From Triparma columacea (lineage: Eukaryota; Sar; Bolidophyceae; Parmales; Triparmaceae): DNA of 49,770 nt. Position numbers and translations under genes: made by a program. Position 1 is the first letter of the stretch; every line of letters starts with the position of its first letter. The stretch is taken from NCBI GenBank assembly GCA_030267965.1, contig BRYA01000261.1:1-49770 (forward strand), in the 5' to 3' direction. Positions 19,778 to 31,133 of the stretch are shown piece by piece. The notes beneath the pieces are model-generated. The model was not told the origin of the DNA. It did not search any database and was given only the letters and a program-made list of their open reading frames with translations.

Positions 19778-21321
19778 TCACTCAATCTCTCTCGCAGCCT
19801 CCCTCTCCCTCCTCTCCTTCTCCCTAACGTCTCCAAGGTAGCTCTTCAAGTTGCTAGTGAGGTTCAAGCTCCGTGCTGTGAGGTCCTTGGTCTTGTTGAT
19901 AACTTGCTGATGGACGGAGTGGGTGGTGTGCCCCATGATGACGCAGTTCTCGGTCGAGTCGATCTTTGCGTCGAAGGAAGCGTTGCGGATGACGTCGACG
20001 ATCCATGTCTCGGCATCTTCGGGCTGCATGGACAGCTTTTCGGCGAGGGTGGTCATGTCAATTTTCTGGTGAATCCTGCAGTAGTTCTCGAAAATGAAAA
20101 CCCTAGCCTCCTCCATGAAGAGTTTCGTCTGGTTATGAAGAAAGAAGTCGGCAGCGAGGACGGACTCGCAGGCCTGGAGCTTCTGCTGGGCTCCCTCAAA
20201 GTCGAACTTGACGTAGAGGCAGTCAACGAATTGGATGATGGGGTCAGCATAGTCGCAGTGGTGGATGAACTTGACAAGGTCCTTGAGGTTGGCCCTCTTC
20301 CTCTTGTTGATGATGATGGCGGAGGCGAGGTAGCGAATGAGGTGGGGGGCGTTGGTCTGGATGGCCTGGATGTTTTTCTCCTGCGAGTAAGGGAGGGTAA
20401 AGGAGGGAGGGTTGTTAGAATTAGGGATGGGCTTGGCCTGGGGTTTGGGGTAAACCTCTCATTCAGCATACTCACCTGCATATACAAGTCGATAATAGCG
20501 TCAAGTCCCTTCTTCGAGTTGTTCCAGAAGACGAAGAGACCCCAGTGGAGGAGCCAAGTCCTCTCTTTAAGAGACTGAAGGGCAGACAGTCCCCCCTCGG
20601 CCCCGGATCTGGCATCGATGCTGTACTTGACGGCGTTAAGAGCAACCATGGCCTCGTCCCACTTCCCCATGAGGATGAGGCAGCTCAGCTTTCCCCAAAG
20701 GACCCCGTGGAGAGTGGCGGTGATATCAGTCAGGCCAAAGGCGGGCATGTTCTTGGCATTGGCACTCATATTGTTGTTGTTGGCGCCGCTGTAATCGTCA
20801 GCAGCGTCGGCATCACCGTTGCTCTTCTCCTGGGGGACAAAGAGGCTCAGGTAGTTCTCAAGCATGTTGTAAGCAGTCTCATAGTCCCCACACTCGTACT
20901 GGAACTTGGCCAACTTGCGGTAGTTCTCGATGGCATCAGCCTTGACACCGCTGGTCTTCTCAAGTCCCAGGACGCTCCAGTTGTTACCCTGCACAAGGTC
21001 CTTCTTCTTGGAGGAATCACCAACAATGTCTGCAAACGCTTTTGCCCCCTTGGTAAGGGTGTCGAAACTGGCCATTACAGTCTTCCTCTTCTCCTCACTC
21101 CACTCAGGTTCGCCCTTTCCTCCAATTTTCTGGGAGATCTCTACAGCGTAGTCCACCATGAAGGTGTTCTTGAGCAGTGAAAGCTTGGCCTCCCCGACAG
21201 CGGACGAGGACCCCACATTGTTTTCTGCAAATTCAAGGAGAGGGAGGACGTGGTGAGGGTCTAAGCTAGTGCTGATGCGGGATGTGAGATCCCACGCGGT
21301 GTTTGCCAACGTTTCAGGCAT
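19778..21321 (-). CDS. EIF3E: Eukaryotic translation initiation factor 3 subunit E
   Basis: Two exons: 21321-20476 and 20380-19778 (95-nt intron, phase 0), giving 482 residues, slightly longer than the usual 445. The N-terminal helical repeat part contains AIENYRKLAKFQYECGDYETA and LLHWGLFVFWNN; exon 2 holds the PCI domain (ARVFIFENYCRIHQKID, then LAEKLSMQPEDAETWIVDVI). eIF3e is a scaffold subunit of the eIF3 complex that binds the 40S ribosome in the cytoplasm. An Asn/Ser-rich insertion (SGANNNNMSANAKN) accounts for part of the extra length. The ATG at 21321 is in a strong position. It is divergent from the PKG-like kinase gene, with 416 bp between starts. Confidence 0.93.
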
Positions 21322-21737
21322 TACTTCAATTTCAATTTCTTTGAGATTTGTGGTGTGGGGGTGGGGGGTGTGGGGAGGGAGGGGGATTGATTTATTTGGG
21401 GTATTGGAGCCCTGTGCTCGGGATTTGTCGGAGAATTAAATACCCATATGTAACAATACAATATAGTCAGCTGTCTCGCACTTCAGAAAACGCCACTGAG
21501 CTAACGTATTCACCTTATTGTTGATACTCATTTATCAAATTCATCCCCCTTTGACACCTAGCGTGGGATATATTTGACTATAACCGTCGCCCCTTCTCTC
21601 ACTATCCCGTCACGAAAAAAAAATAGACTCTAATCAACCATTACCCCTACTTTCCTCCCCTCCTCCTCACACAGTCAACTTCGCCAACTTCTTCCTCTGT
21701 CAACGCTCTCCCAGGCTTCATTTAACTTCTATTCACA
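21322..21737. promoter_or_regulatory. Divergent promoter region, eIF3e / PKG-like kinase
   Basis: 416 bp between two outward-facing starts. It contains an AT-rich centre with GGATATATTTGACTATAA-like sequence near 21570 and CT-rich leaders on both sides. No specific binding site can be asserted. Confidence 0.4.
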
Positions 21738-24176
21738 ATGGGAGCTGGAGCAAGCGCCGACACGGAAAGGTTCCGTGCCACATTGAACCAGTAAGTGTTA
21801 TGTCCGTTGGTTGCTTTTTATGGTCCGCGGAGGCCCCCAGGCACTCATTAAGGCTAAGGTCTGCAAGGCGGACGCTTTCCTGCCTGGAAGGATCCATGCT
21901 TGTTTTTTGCGGACTGCGTCGATCCTCGTGGTCGGATCTTTACCTTGTGGTCCTGTCTATATCTATCTCAAAGCTGTTGCCCCTGCGACGTTGATTTGTG
22001 ATTTTTCAGTGTGCTGTTGAAACTACTTCTCAACTCCTTCCCGTCGGGTAAATCTTCTTTCCACCACCTGTAACCTCCCTTGCATCCCCCTCGCTCCATA
22101 CTGGCCCCTCTCGCACATATCTTGATATCCTTCCCTAACCCCCGGTACTCCCGCCACTTCCCTCCACCTTTTCACCCCAGAAACTTCCTTCAAGGAAAGC
22201 CCCTCGATGCATCTGACATTACTGACCTTGAGAGTGCCCTGGTGGAGATCCGCAAGCTTCGTACCTTCGCTTCCAAGGCTTTGAACAAGGATGCTTCTAA
22301 CGAGGCCCTAACTCGCGGGGCGGGGTCCATGGTTGTGAAGAAGAAGGAGGGACGTGCTGCTGTTGTTGCCAAGGCCAACTTCGACTCCTCCAAGCCTTAC
22401 GAGAAGAAGGTCGTCGCCAAGTCCGACGAAGCCAAGAAGCTCATCCTGCAAGCCATCAAGGGCAATATCCTCTTCAAGACCTGCGGAGGCGAGGAGTTTG
22501 GCGATATTGTCGATGCCTTTGAGACAGTCGAGGTCAAGGACGGTGCCTACGTGATCAACCAGGGAGAGCAGGGAGAGCACTTCTACGTTGTCGATGATGG
22601 ATCGCTCGATATATACGTCAAGATGGGGGGCTCTGAGGCCAAGGTCGGAGTCCCTCTCGTCAAGGGGGCTGCTTTCGGAGAGCTCGCTCTCATGTACAAC
22701 ACCCCCCGTGCCGCGACCATCAAGGCCGCTTCGGACTGCAAGCTCTGGGCGATCGACCGTTCGACTTTCCGTACCATTATCACCCAATACAAGTTCCAGA
22801 GGATGAAGATGTACATGGACTTCCTCAAGAAGGTGCAGATTGGCGGCAAGACTTTGGGCGATGTCCTCTCCGCCTCCGACCTCGACCACATGGCTCTGGC
22901 CCTCGAGCGCGACTCCTTCAAGCACGGGCAGGTCATCATCCGTGAGGGCGAGAAGGGAGACATTTTCTACATTATCGAATCCGGAGTTGTCGAAGTCCAG
23001 AAGGATGGCAGTAAGGTCGCCGAGCTCACCAAAGGCCAGTTCTTCGGCGAGAAGGCCCTCCTCTCCGAGGACGTGCGTCAGGCCACATGTGTGGCCCAGA
23101 AGGACGTCAATGTCCTCTTCATGATGCGTGAGGACTTTGTTCTCATGCTTGGAGACATGCAGGACCTTCTCGACGGCAAGGTCAAGGTGGAGGAGGCCCT
23201 CCCCGGGCAAGAGGCCATGGGATCCACCAAGGTGTCCCTCGAGCTCGGCGATCTCGAAATGGGCCGCACTTTGGGCATTGGAGCCTTCGGACGCGTCAAG
23301 CTCGTCAAGGTCAAGACGGACCCCAACTCCCCTACCTTTGCTCTCAAGTGCCAGTCGAAGAAGGCCATTGTGGAGAACGGGCTCCAGGAACATGTGATGA
23401 ACGAGAAGAACATCATGGCCGAGCTCGACCACCCCTTCATCCTCAAATATTTCTGCTCCATGAAGGACGACAGGTACATCTACTTTGTGCTCGAGCTCCT
23501 TCTCGGTGGCGAGCTCTTCACCTTCCTCCGCAACGAAACCCAGTTCTCCGAGAGCTGGTCTAGATTCTACTCCGCCTCCGTCCTTATGGCTTTCTGCCAG
23601 ATCCATGGCCGTAAGATCGCTTACCGTGACCTTAAGCCCGAGAACCTTGTGATGGACGCAGACGGATTCCTCAAGGTTGTGGACTTTGGACTCGCCAAGG
23701 TTGTCGCGGGGAAGACGTGGACCCTTTGCGGAACCCCCGACTACCTTGCTCCCGAAATTATCCTCAACGAGGGACACGACCTCGCCGTCGACTACTGGGC
23801 CCTCGGAGTCCTCATTTACGAGATGACTGCCGGCATGCCTCCGTTCTACGCTGACGACCCAATGGAGGTCTACGAGAAGATTCTGAGCGGACACGTGTCA
23901 ATTCCTTCCCACTTCTCCAAGTCGCTCTCCGACATTGTCAAGAAGCTCCTTAAGACCTACCAGAGCAAGCGCCTCGGTAACACCAAGGGTGGAACCGGTG
24001 CTGTTATGAAGCACAAGTGGTACTCTGGTTTCGACTGGGATGCCCTCCTCAACAGAAAGATCGAGGTCCCCATCAAGCCAAAGGTCAACGGAAACGACGA
24101 TGCCTCCAACTTCGACCACTACGCCGATGACGATGGAGACATCGAGGTATGCAACGACTGGGACCCTGAATTGTAA
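21738..24176 (+). CDS. Cyclic-nucleotide-dependent protein kinase (PKG-like, AGC family)
   Basis: Exon 1 is 21738-21790 and exon 2 is 22181-24176 (390-nt intron, phase 2), 682 residues. Exon 1 encodes MGAGASADTERFRATLNQ, whose Gly2 suits N-myristoylation. Two cyclic-nucleotide-binding domains follow, with FGELALMYNTPRAAT (about 183) and FGEKALLSEDVRQAT (about 306). The kinase domain shows GIGAFGRVKLVK (about 380), ALKCQSKK, YRDLKPENLV (about 499) and VDFGLAKVV, with an activation-loop Thr in TWTLCGTPDYLAPE. Domain order is that of PKG: autoinhibited until cyclic nucleotide binds. The first pocket has PRAAT as in cAMP-binding PKA R subunits rather than the PKG RTAT. The intron is the longest in the window, and a spurious open frame runs back into it. 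Confidence 0.9.
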
Positions 24177-24392
24177 AATGTCTTATTTATTAATCCAAGG
24201 GAGGGGGGGAGTAAACGTGCGTGGTGGAAAATTTGAATTAACACAAGTGTGTAGGGGGCTGGATAGGATATAATTCTAGAGTTGAAAAATACAATCCGCA
24301 GAAGTTTCTTTTTTTTGAAGTTTGGAGAAGAACAGATAAAGTTATGGCTATATTCTTTTATGGGCACGGGAGCGGAGCTCGATGGTGGTTGC
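24177..24392. other. Convergent intergenic region
   Basis: 3' flanks of the kinase gene and the small mitochondrial protein gene. AT-rich, with runs of A/T suited to polyadenylation. No gene seen. Confidence 0.4.
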
Positions 24393-24890
24393 TCAGTGGT
24401 GATCGGCGTGCAACATTAGCTGCAGCTCACCCTTGAGCTGCTCCACCTTGAGACCATTACTCCGCAACACAGAATTCTTCTGCTCCAGATCAGTAATGTC
24501 AGCAATCAAATCCTCGAAACACTTCACAGCCTCCTCAACAGCCTCCTTAGCAGCATCTGCATCTTCATCATAGTAAGTAGTCTCGACGCTATCCTGAGCA
24601 TCCTCAATGCACAATCGGGCCTCTACGAACAGGTCCTGGAAATCGTTCAGCCTACTGCGAAGGTCATCGTCGCTCAGTTTAGAGAGGAGGGGGGGCGATG
24701 TGTGGAACGATCTGTAAGAGTTTAATCTAGCGGTGGCTAGAAAAGCCAAATTGTCGGAAGAAGAGGGGGGACTCGTCGTTAAGGGGATGCAAAAACGACC
24801 AATCCCGACCTTTAATTTCGATGCATCGGTCAAAATCGTCGGTTTCTGTGCCAAAACTCTCCTGTAAGAAGATAAAATACTCGTTCGCAT
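24393..24890 (-). CDS. Small mitochondrial-targeted coiled-coil protein, unknown function
   Basis: 165 residues, single exon. The N-terminus is basic, Ser-rich and free of acidic residues up to about residue 20, and RSFHTSPPLLSKL looks like a mitochondrial presequence cleavage region. The mature part (about 70-165) is acidic and alpha-helical: LNDFQDLFVEARLCIEDAQD, then a helix with LIADITDLEQKNSVLRSNGL typical of a coiled coil. I do not recognise the family. Its ATG overlaps in a CATG palindrome with an opposite-strand ATG. It is divergent from topoisomerase II, whose 5' UTR may begin here. Confidence 0.65.
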   Translation of the reverse strand: MRTSILSSYRRVLAQKPTILTDASKLKVGIGRFCIPLTTSPPSSSDNLAFLATARLNSYRSFHTSPPLLSKLSDDDLRSRLNDFQDLFVEARLCIEDAQDSVETTYYDEDADAAKEAVEEAVKCFEDLIADITDLEQKNSVLRSNGLKVEQLKGELQLMLHADHH

Positions 24891-25212
24891 GGCTAGTTAT
24901 TTTTCGAAAAATGCAAGATCGAAGAGGTCGAAGGCGAAGAAAAATTATATTCGGTACTCTTTGGATCCCAAGCAAACCAAAAACCTCCCACAAACAGGTG
25001 AGTTTACGCAGCGTTGGATAACAAAAATGGTATTATTCGGTCTTAAAAATTGTGTATGTCCCTTGTGTAACTTTTTTACGTCTCGTCTTGCGTTTAAAGT
25101 GTAATTATTTGATTTTGGAAAGTCAATCTTCGACTCCTTGTCTTTTTGCCTGAGTATTTCTCACCTTATTCCAATCCCCCGCCCTTCTCTTGCCACTCTA
25201 CCCCTCTAATAG
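24891..25212. promoter_or_regulatory. Upstream region of TOP2 with probable 5'-UTR intron
   Basis: Contains a strong donor (ACAG|GTGAGT near 24997) and, immediately before the TOP2 ATG, an acceptor (CTCTAATAG|ATG at 25211-25212). This suggests a 5'-UTR intron ending exactly at the start codon. The small plus frame from 24889 does not join TOP2 in phase. Confidence 0.5.
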
Positions 25213-28200
25213 ATGGCTACCATGATGATGGATGAGAACAGCGCGCCAAACAAGGCTGCAGCTAAGAAGGTAAGGAAGAAAATTAGAATTGCTTCCGACC
25301 CACTTTCTCTTCCCCCCCCCCTACTACTAACCCTTCCCCTCCCCCGTTCCACCTTTCAGAGCGGCAAGAAGACTATTGAGCAGACTTACCAGAAGAAGAC
25401 TCAGCTCGAGCACATCCTCTTGCGTCCTGACACCTACATTGGTTCCACTGAGCCCGTGAAGGAGGCCATTTTCATTGTTGATGCCGAGAGCAAGCGCATC
25501 AAGAAGAAGGAGATCACCTTCGTTCCTGGCCTCTTCAAGATCTTCGATGAGATCCTCGTCAACGCCAGTGACAACAAGCAGCGTGACGAGACCATGGACA
25601 AGCTCGACATCACCATTGATGCCGCGAGCAACACCATCTCCGTTAAGAACAACGGAAAGGGTATTCCTGTCGTCGAGCACAAGGAGCACGGGTGCTACGT
25701 CCCCGAGCTTATCTTTGGCCATCTCCTCACCGGTTCCAACTTTGAGGACAACGACAAGAAGACCACCGGTGGCCGCAACGGTTATGGAGCCAAGGTGAGA
25801 TTGTGCACGCTCCTCCTCGATCATTCCCTACCTCAATCCATACTAACCCCCCTTCCCTTCCTCAGCTCGCCAACATCTTCTCCACCTCCTTCACCATTGA
25901 GTGCGTCGATACCACCAACGGCCTCTTGTACGTCCAGGAGTTCACCAACAACATGGGAACCAAGGGCAAGCCCACCATCACTGAGACCAAGGCCAAGTCT
26001 GACTACACCAAGATCACCTTCTCTCCTGACCTCTCCCGCTTCAAGATGACGGAGCTCGACACCGACATGGTCGGCCTCCTCTCGAGGCGTGCCTACGACA
26101 TTGCCGGTTCCATGGCCTCCGCCAAGGGCAAGTCCCTTAAGGTCACCCTCAACGGAGAGAAGCTTCCCATTAAGTCCTTCAAGGACTACGTTGACCTCTA
26201 CGACGGGATCGCTACCCCCGCTGCCTTCGCCAAGATTGGAGACCGCTGGGAGGTCGGCGTCGCCCCCTCCGACGGAAGCGCCCAGCAGATCTCCTTCGTC
26301 AACTCGATCAACACCTACAAGGGAGGACAGCACGTGACTTACATCGCCGACCAGGTCGCCGCCCACCTCGTTAAGACCGTCAAGAAGAAGAACAAGGGAG
26401 GCGAGGTCAAGCCCCAGCAGATCAAGAACCATCTCTGCATCTTCGTCAACTGTCTTATCGAGAACCCTGCCTTCGACTCCCAGACGAAGGACAGCCTTAC
26501 CACCCGCCCCAAGGCCTTCGGCTCCAAGTGCGAGCTCGATGCCAAGTTCCTCAAGGCCATCGACAAGTCCGGAGTCGTCGAGAACATCCTCGCTTTTGCC
26601 AAGTTCAAGATGGGCGAGGCGCTCAAGAGGAAAGGTGGTGCCAAGAAGATTAAGCTCGTCGGAATCCCCAAGCTCGACGATGCCAACCACGCCGGATCCG
26701 TCAAGTCCAAGGACTGCACCCTCATCATTACCGAGGGAGATTCCGCAAAGTCTCTTGCCATGTCCGGTCTTTCCGTCGTGGGAAGGGACTTCTACGGTGT
26801 TTTCCCCCTCAAAGGAAAGGTGAGGAGGGGGGTTCGGCGAGCAAAGCGAGCCGGGGAAAACGGGTCCGAGTACGACGTGGCTTAATATAAAGCGGTGAAG
26901 CGAAGGAAGCGTCTCTAAGTTCTGATCTAACCTTCTTCGGTCGTCGCTTTGCTCCTCCCCTCTTCGCCCCTCCCCGCTTGTATGTCACAGCCCCTCAACG
27001 TCCGTGAGGCCAACCACAAGCAGATCATGCAGAACGACGAGATCAAGAACGTCGTCGACATCATGGGCCTGAAGTTCGGTGTGGAATACGACGAGGAAAA
27101 CATCAAGTCTCTCCGTTACGGCCACCTCATGATCATGGCTGATCAGGATCACGATGGATCCCACATCAAGGGACTCGTTATCAACTTCATCCACCACTTC
27201 TGGCCTTCCCTCCTCAACGTCAAGGGATTCCTCCAGCAGTTCATCACCCCCATCGTCAAGGTGACCAAGGGAAAGAAGGCCAGGACCTTCTTCACCCTCC
27301 CCGAGTATGAGACTTGGAAGGAGGAGAACAACGATGCCAAGGGCTGGACTATCAAGTACTACAAGGGTCTCGGTACTTCCACCTCCGCTGAGGCCAAGGA
27401 TTACTTCTCTCACCTCAGCGTTCACGAGATCAACTTTGCCAAGCTCAACGAGGATGAGACGGGTGGTGACCTCGTTGACATGGCATTCTCTAAGGCACGT
27501 GTCGACGACAGGAAGATCTGGCTCAACAACCTTGAGGAAGACACCTTCCTTGACTACTCCAAGTGCAAGGAGGACGGAGTCAAGTTCTCCGAGTTCATTG
27601 ACAAGGAGCTCGTCCTCTTCTCCCAGGCTGACAACGCCAGGTCTATCCCTCACGTGTTCGACGGCTTCAAGCCCTCCCAGAGGAAGGTCCTCTTCTCTTG
27701 CTTCAAGAGGAAGCTCAAGGGAGAGATCAAGGTCGCCCAGCTCGCCGGGTACGTGGGAGAGCACAGCGCCTACCACCACGGAGAGATGTCCCTTACCGGA
27801 ACCATCATCGGCATGGCCCAGTCCTTCACCGGCTCCAACAACATCAACCTCCTCACACCCTCCGGTCAGTTCGGTACGAGGAGGATGGGAGGAAAGGACA
27901 GTGCCTCGCCTCGTTACGTCTTCACCAAGCTCGAGAAGGTAGGTGGTGGCGAGCGAAGCGACGGCGAGCGAAGAGTTGGAATATATATATATATCCTACT
28001 GTCCGTGTATGTAACATCATCGTCAACATCTAACCACCGCTTTGCTCGCCCATCGTAGATCACCCGTACCATCTTCCACCCCGACGATGATGAACTCCTC
28101 ACTTACCTCAACGACGACGGCCTCTCCATCGAGCCCGCCTTCTACATGCCCGTCATCCCTCTCGTGCTTGTCAACGGCAGCGACGGAATCGGAACCGGGT

Positions 28201-30191
28201 GGTCCTCCAACACACCCAACTTCTCCGCCCGCGACATTGTTGCCAACATCCGCAGGATGATCAACAACGAACCCATCGAGCGCATGATTCCTTCCTACGA
28301 TGGTTACACAGGAGACATCATCCCTGAGACTGGCAAGCGTGAGGGTTGCTTTACTGTCAAGGGAAAGATCGAGCGTACTGATGACACTACCCTCGTCATC
28401 ACTGAGCTGCCCCTCAAGAAGTGGACTCAGGACTACAAGATCTTCCTCGAGGCCATGCTTGTCGTCGATGAGAAGGCTGCTGCCGCTGAGGCCAAGAAGC
28501 TCGAGAAGGCAGCCCCCAAGAAGAAGGGAGGGAAAAAGAACAAGGACAAGGAAGAGGAGGAGGAGGAGGAGGAGGAGGAGGATGCCGAGACCAAGAAGAT
28601 CACCGCCGCCAAGGCCAAGGCTGCTGCCAAGCAGAAGAAGAAGGAGCTCGAGCCTGACCTCAAGGACTTCAAGGAGAACCACACCGACTCCACCGTCTCC
28701 TTCACCCTCACCGCCGCCAAGGACAAGATCGACCTTTGGGAATCCCTCCCTGGAGGCCTCATGAACAAGTTCAAGCTCACTGGATCCCTCTCCACCTCCA
28801 ACATGAACTTCTTCGACGACAAGGGACGCATCTGCAAGTACGACACCCCCGAGGCCATCCTTAAGACTTTCTTCGTCACCCGCCTTGACTTCTATACCAA
28901 GAGGAAGGCCGCCATGTTGAAGGTCATGAGGCGCGAGCACGGCATCCTCGACAACAAGGCCCGTTTCGTCGAGAGCGTCTGCAACGGGAAATTGAAGTTG
29001 AACAACAGAAAGAAAAAGGAGCTCTTGGCCGAGCTCCAGAAGCTTGGCTTCGAGACCTTCGAGAAGGATAAGAAGGAGAAGAAGGAGGAAGAGGAGGAAG
29101 AGGAGGACGAGGAGGAGGAGCAGAGTGTTGCCGAGCTCACCAAGGGTTACGAGTACCTAATGGGCATGAAGCTCTGGACTCTCACCATGGAGAAGGTCAA
29201 CAAGCTCAAGGCCGAGCTCGCAGAGAAGTCCGAGGAGGTCGCCATCTTGGAGGCTACCGAGCCTCACCAGATCTGGTGGAACGACCTTGACGCCATTGAG
29301 GACGCACTCGACGACAGGGACGGTGAGATCGCGGCGGCCATCGCCGAGGAGACTGCTGCTCAAGCACTTGCGAACAAAAACCAGGCAGCTAAGAATAAGA
29401 AGGCAGCCAAGAAGGCGAAGCCTAAGAAGAAAAAGAAGGGCTGGGACAGTGACGAGGAGAGCGATGAGGAGGATCTCATGGATGACATCAGCGACAACGA
29501 AGAGATGGGGTACGTCATCACCAAGAAGGAGAGGAAGAAGGGGACGACGAAGAGTGTGAGGCCAGAGGCCCCTCTCGCTGCTCCCCTCATCCCTGAGATC
29601 GAGGGCGTTCACCTGTTCTCCGTCGCGGCTGTTATGGCCAAGAGGGAGGAGAAGGAGGAGAAGCAGAAGGAGAAGGAGGAAAAGAAACGCATCAAGGAGG
29701 AGAAGGAGGAGCTCTCTCTGGCTGATAGAATGTCAAAGATGATGAAGAAGAAGGGGGGGAAGGGGAAAACAGAGCCTCCTAAGCCTTCCAGGAAGGCCTC
29801 CGGCAGGGCCGCCACCAAAAAGTCCGCTTACGCCGAGAGTGACTCGGAGCTCGAAGACGAGACTTTCGACACCATCGAGTGCGACGGTGACCTGTCTGTC
29901 ATGGACATGGACGCCTTCGACGCAGCTGACCTCACGCCTGCCAAGGGTAAAAAGGGGTCCAAGAAGCCCGCCAAGAAGCCCGCCGCCAAGAAGAAATCCA
30001 CCAAGAAGCCGGTTGAGAGCGAGGACGAGGAGGAAGTTGGGAGCGAGAGTGAAGAGGAATTCGACGCCCCCGTTGCTCCTAGGGAGAAGGTAGTGAGGTC
30101 CAGGAAGACCACCGTTGACTACGCTGCAATGGCTGGCGCTGGTGATTCTGATTCTGAGGAAGATTTCGATGGAGATGAGAGTGATTACTAA
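25213..30191 (+). CDS. TOP2: DNA topoisomerase II (type IIA)
   Basis: Five exons: 25213-25269, 25360-25794, 25866-26819, 26991-27938 and 28059-30191, all phase 0, total 1508 residues, normal for the family. The GHKL ATPase has GRNGYGAK at about 157-164. TOPRIM motifs are EGDSA (about 456) and DQDHDGSH (about 533). PLKGK precedes intron 3. The catalytic Tyr is in SASPRY (Tyr791), followed by the GSDGIGTGW motif. Strand passage with ATP relaxes and decatenates nuclear DNA. A charged insertion of about 60 residues (about 933-996, Lys/Glu/Ala-rich) interrupts the breakage-reunion domain after YKIFLEAML. The C-terminal domain is acidic/basic and low-complexity, with likely phosphorylation and NLS sites. 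Codon use is strongly GC-ending, as expected of a highly expressed gene. Confidence 0.95.
26839..26954 (+). repeat. Complementary ends of TOP2 intron 3
   Basis: GAGCAAAGCGA at 26839-26849, near the donor, is the exact reverse complement of TCGCTTTGCTC at 26944-26954, near the acceptor of the same 171-nt intron. Confidence 0.85.
27948..28050 (+). repeat. Complementary ends of TOP2 intron 4
   Basis: GGCGAGCGAAGCG at 27948-27960 pairs with CGCTTTGCTCGCC at 28038-28050 over 13 bp with one G-U wobble in RNA. The arms sit 9 nt from the donor and 8 nt from the acceptor. An AT dinucleotide run lies between them. Confidence 0.85.
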
Positions 30192-30310
30192 GTAAGAGAA
30201 AAGGGGGGAGGGGGGGGGGATCAGTAAGGGGGGGGAGGGGGAGAAGGGCGACAAGACCCCGTTAATTCGGCTCTTGGTTGAAATTCCCTAATTCACTTGA
30301 AAATGAGTAA
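30192..30310. other. Convergent intergenic spacer with G-runs
   Basis: Short region between the TOP2 and ARL6-like stop codons, with several runs of seven or more G on the plus strand (possible G-quadruplex). Confidence 0.4.
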
Positions 30311-31133
30311 TTAAACTTCTCCCTTATCCACTGATCGAATTGCTTCGTTCAACCATTGAAAACCCTCGCTCACTCCCGTCCCTGTCAAACCCGAACTTGA
30401 CATGACCTTGACCTTCTGGTTCTGATTCATGCTGTCGACACCCAACGCCATTCGCACATTTTCCAAAGAAAGAGATTTCGATTTGCTGGTGTTGTTGTCA
30501 TTATCTGCGTCGCCGAGATCGCCGTTGCCCAAGTCGGCCTTATTGGCAAAGATAATAATTGGAATCTTCATGTCTTTGACTCTCGGCTGATCGAGGAGCG
30601 ACTGCAGGAGGGGGTGGGGAGACATTGGTTTAGCCACAGCCCGCTCCAAAAACCACCATAAATCCCGCACTATATATAGGTAAACACCTTCCCTTCTGTC
30701 GTCGCTTCGCTCCTTCTTCGCTTCGCCCCCCTCCCCCTTCTCTCACCTGCAATTCATCCCTTGCAGTGGCAATTCTGTCGCCGTCAGTGACGTCTACGCA
30801 AAAGACTATTCCCTGCACGTGTCCCGAGTAGTACGCCCACAAATTTCTAAAGCGACCCTGCCCTGACATGTCCCAAACTCGCCACTTGATCCTCCCCTGT
30901 TGAAACTCAACCAGCGAAAGTCCCGGGGTCGGACAGGTCGATACCTGGTCAATATTTTCCATATCCCGCGCGTAGTCCAGCATTGAAATTACCAGATTAC
31001 ACAGCAGGGTCGTCTTCCCAGAGTTGTTTAGCCCGACAAGCAGGATGGTCCGAGTGGGTTTTGGCTTGAAAAGCCTCTTTATAGACATATTCGACGAGTT
31101 GTAGCTCGAAGATGAAAGACCATTGTTCCCCAT
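30311..31133 (-). CDS. ARL6: ARF-like small GTPase, ARL6/BBS3-like
   Basis: Two exons: 31133-30747 and 30601-30311 (145-nt intron, phase 0), 225 residues. The start at 31133 is the first ATG (MGNNGLSSSS); the frame further upstream begins only at TTG. The P-loop is GLNNSGKTT (34-42), switch 2 has the ARL6-diagnostic WDMSGQGRFRNLW, and NKAD is FANKADLGNG. In animals ARL6/BBS3 recruits the BBSome for ciliary membrane traffic. The N-terminal extension (about 25 residues) is Ser/Asn-rich with Gly2, and a Ser/Asn/Asp insertion follows NKxD. The usual switch 1 PTIGFS reads PTPGLS here. It starts 164 bp from a divergent gene on the plus strand. Confidence 0.85.

Noticed and set aside
20545..21180. 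211-residue plus-strand frame opposite eIF3e
   Set aside because: Antisense shadow of the eIF3e exon without recognisable sequence.
21800..22180. Small frames inside the PKG intron
   Set aside because: The flanking GTAAGT donor and CCCCAG acceptor give a perfect in-phase join; no internal exon improves the protein.
22308..23894. 528-residue open frame antisense to the PKG-like kinase
   Set aside because: It mirrors GC-ending codons of the kinase gene, has no domain and no splice or promoter support; the sense strand holds complete kinase motifs.
24889..25104. 71-residue basic plus-strand frame before TOP2
   Set aside because: It cannot join TOP2 in phase, has no recognised domain and overlaps the start of the mitochondrial protein gene; better explained as a 5'-UTR exon.
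25833..30254. Several long antisense frames across topoisomerase II
   Set aside because: They are frame shadows caused by strong codon bias; the TOP2 exons are fully supported.
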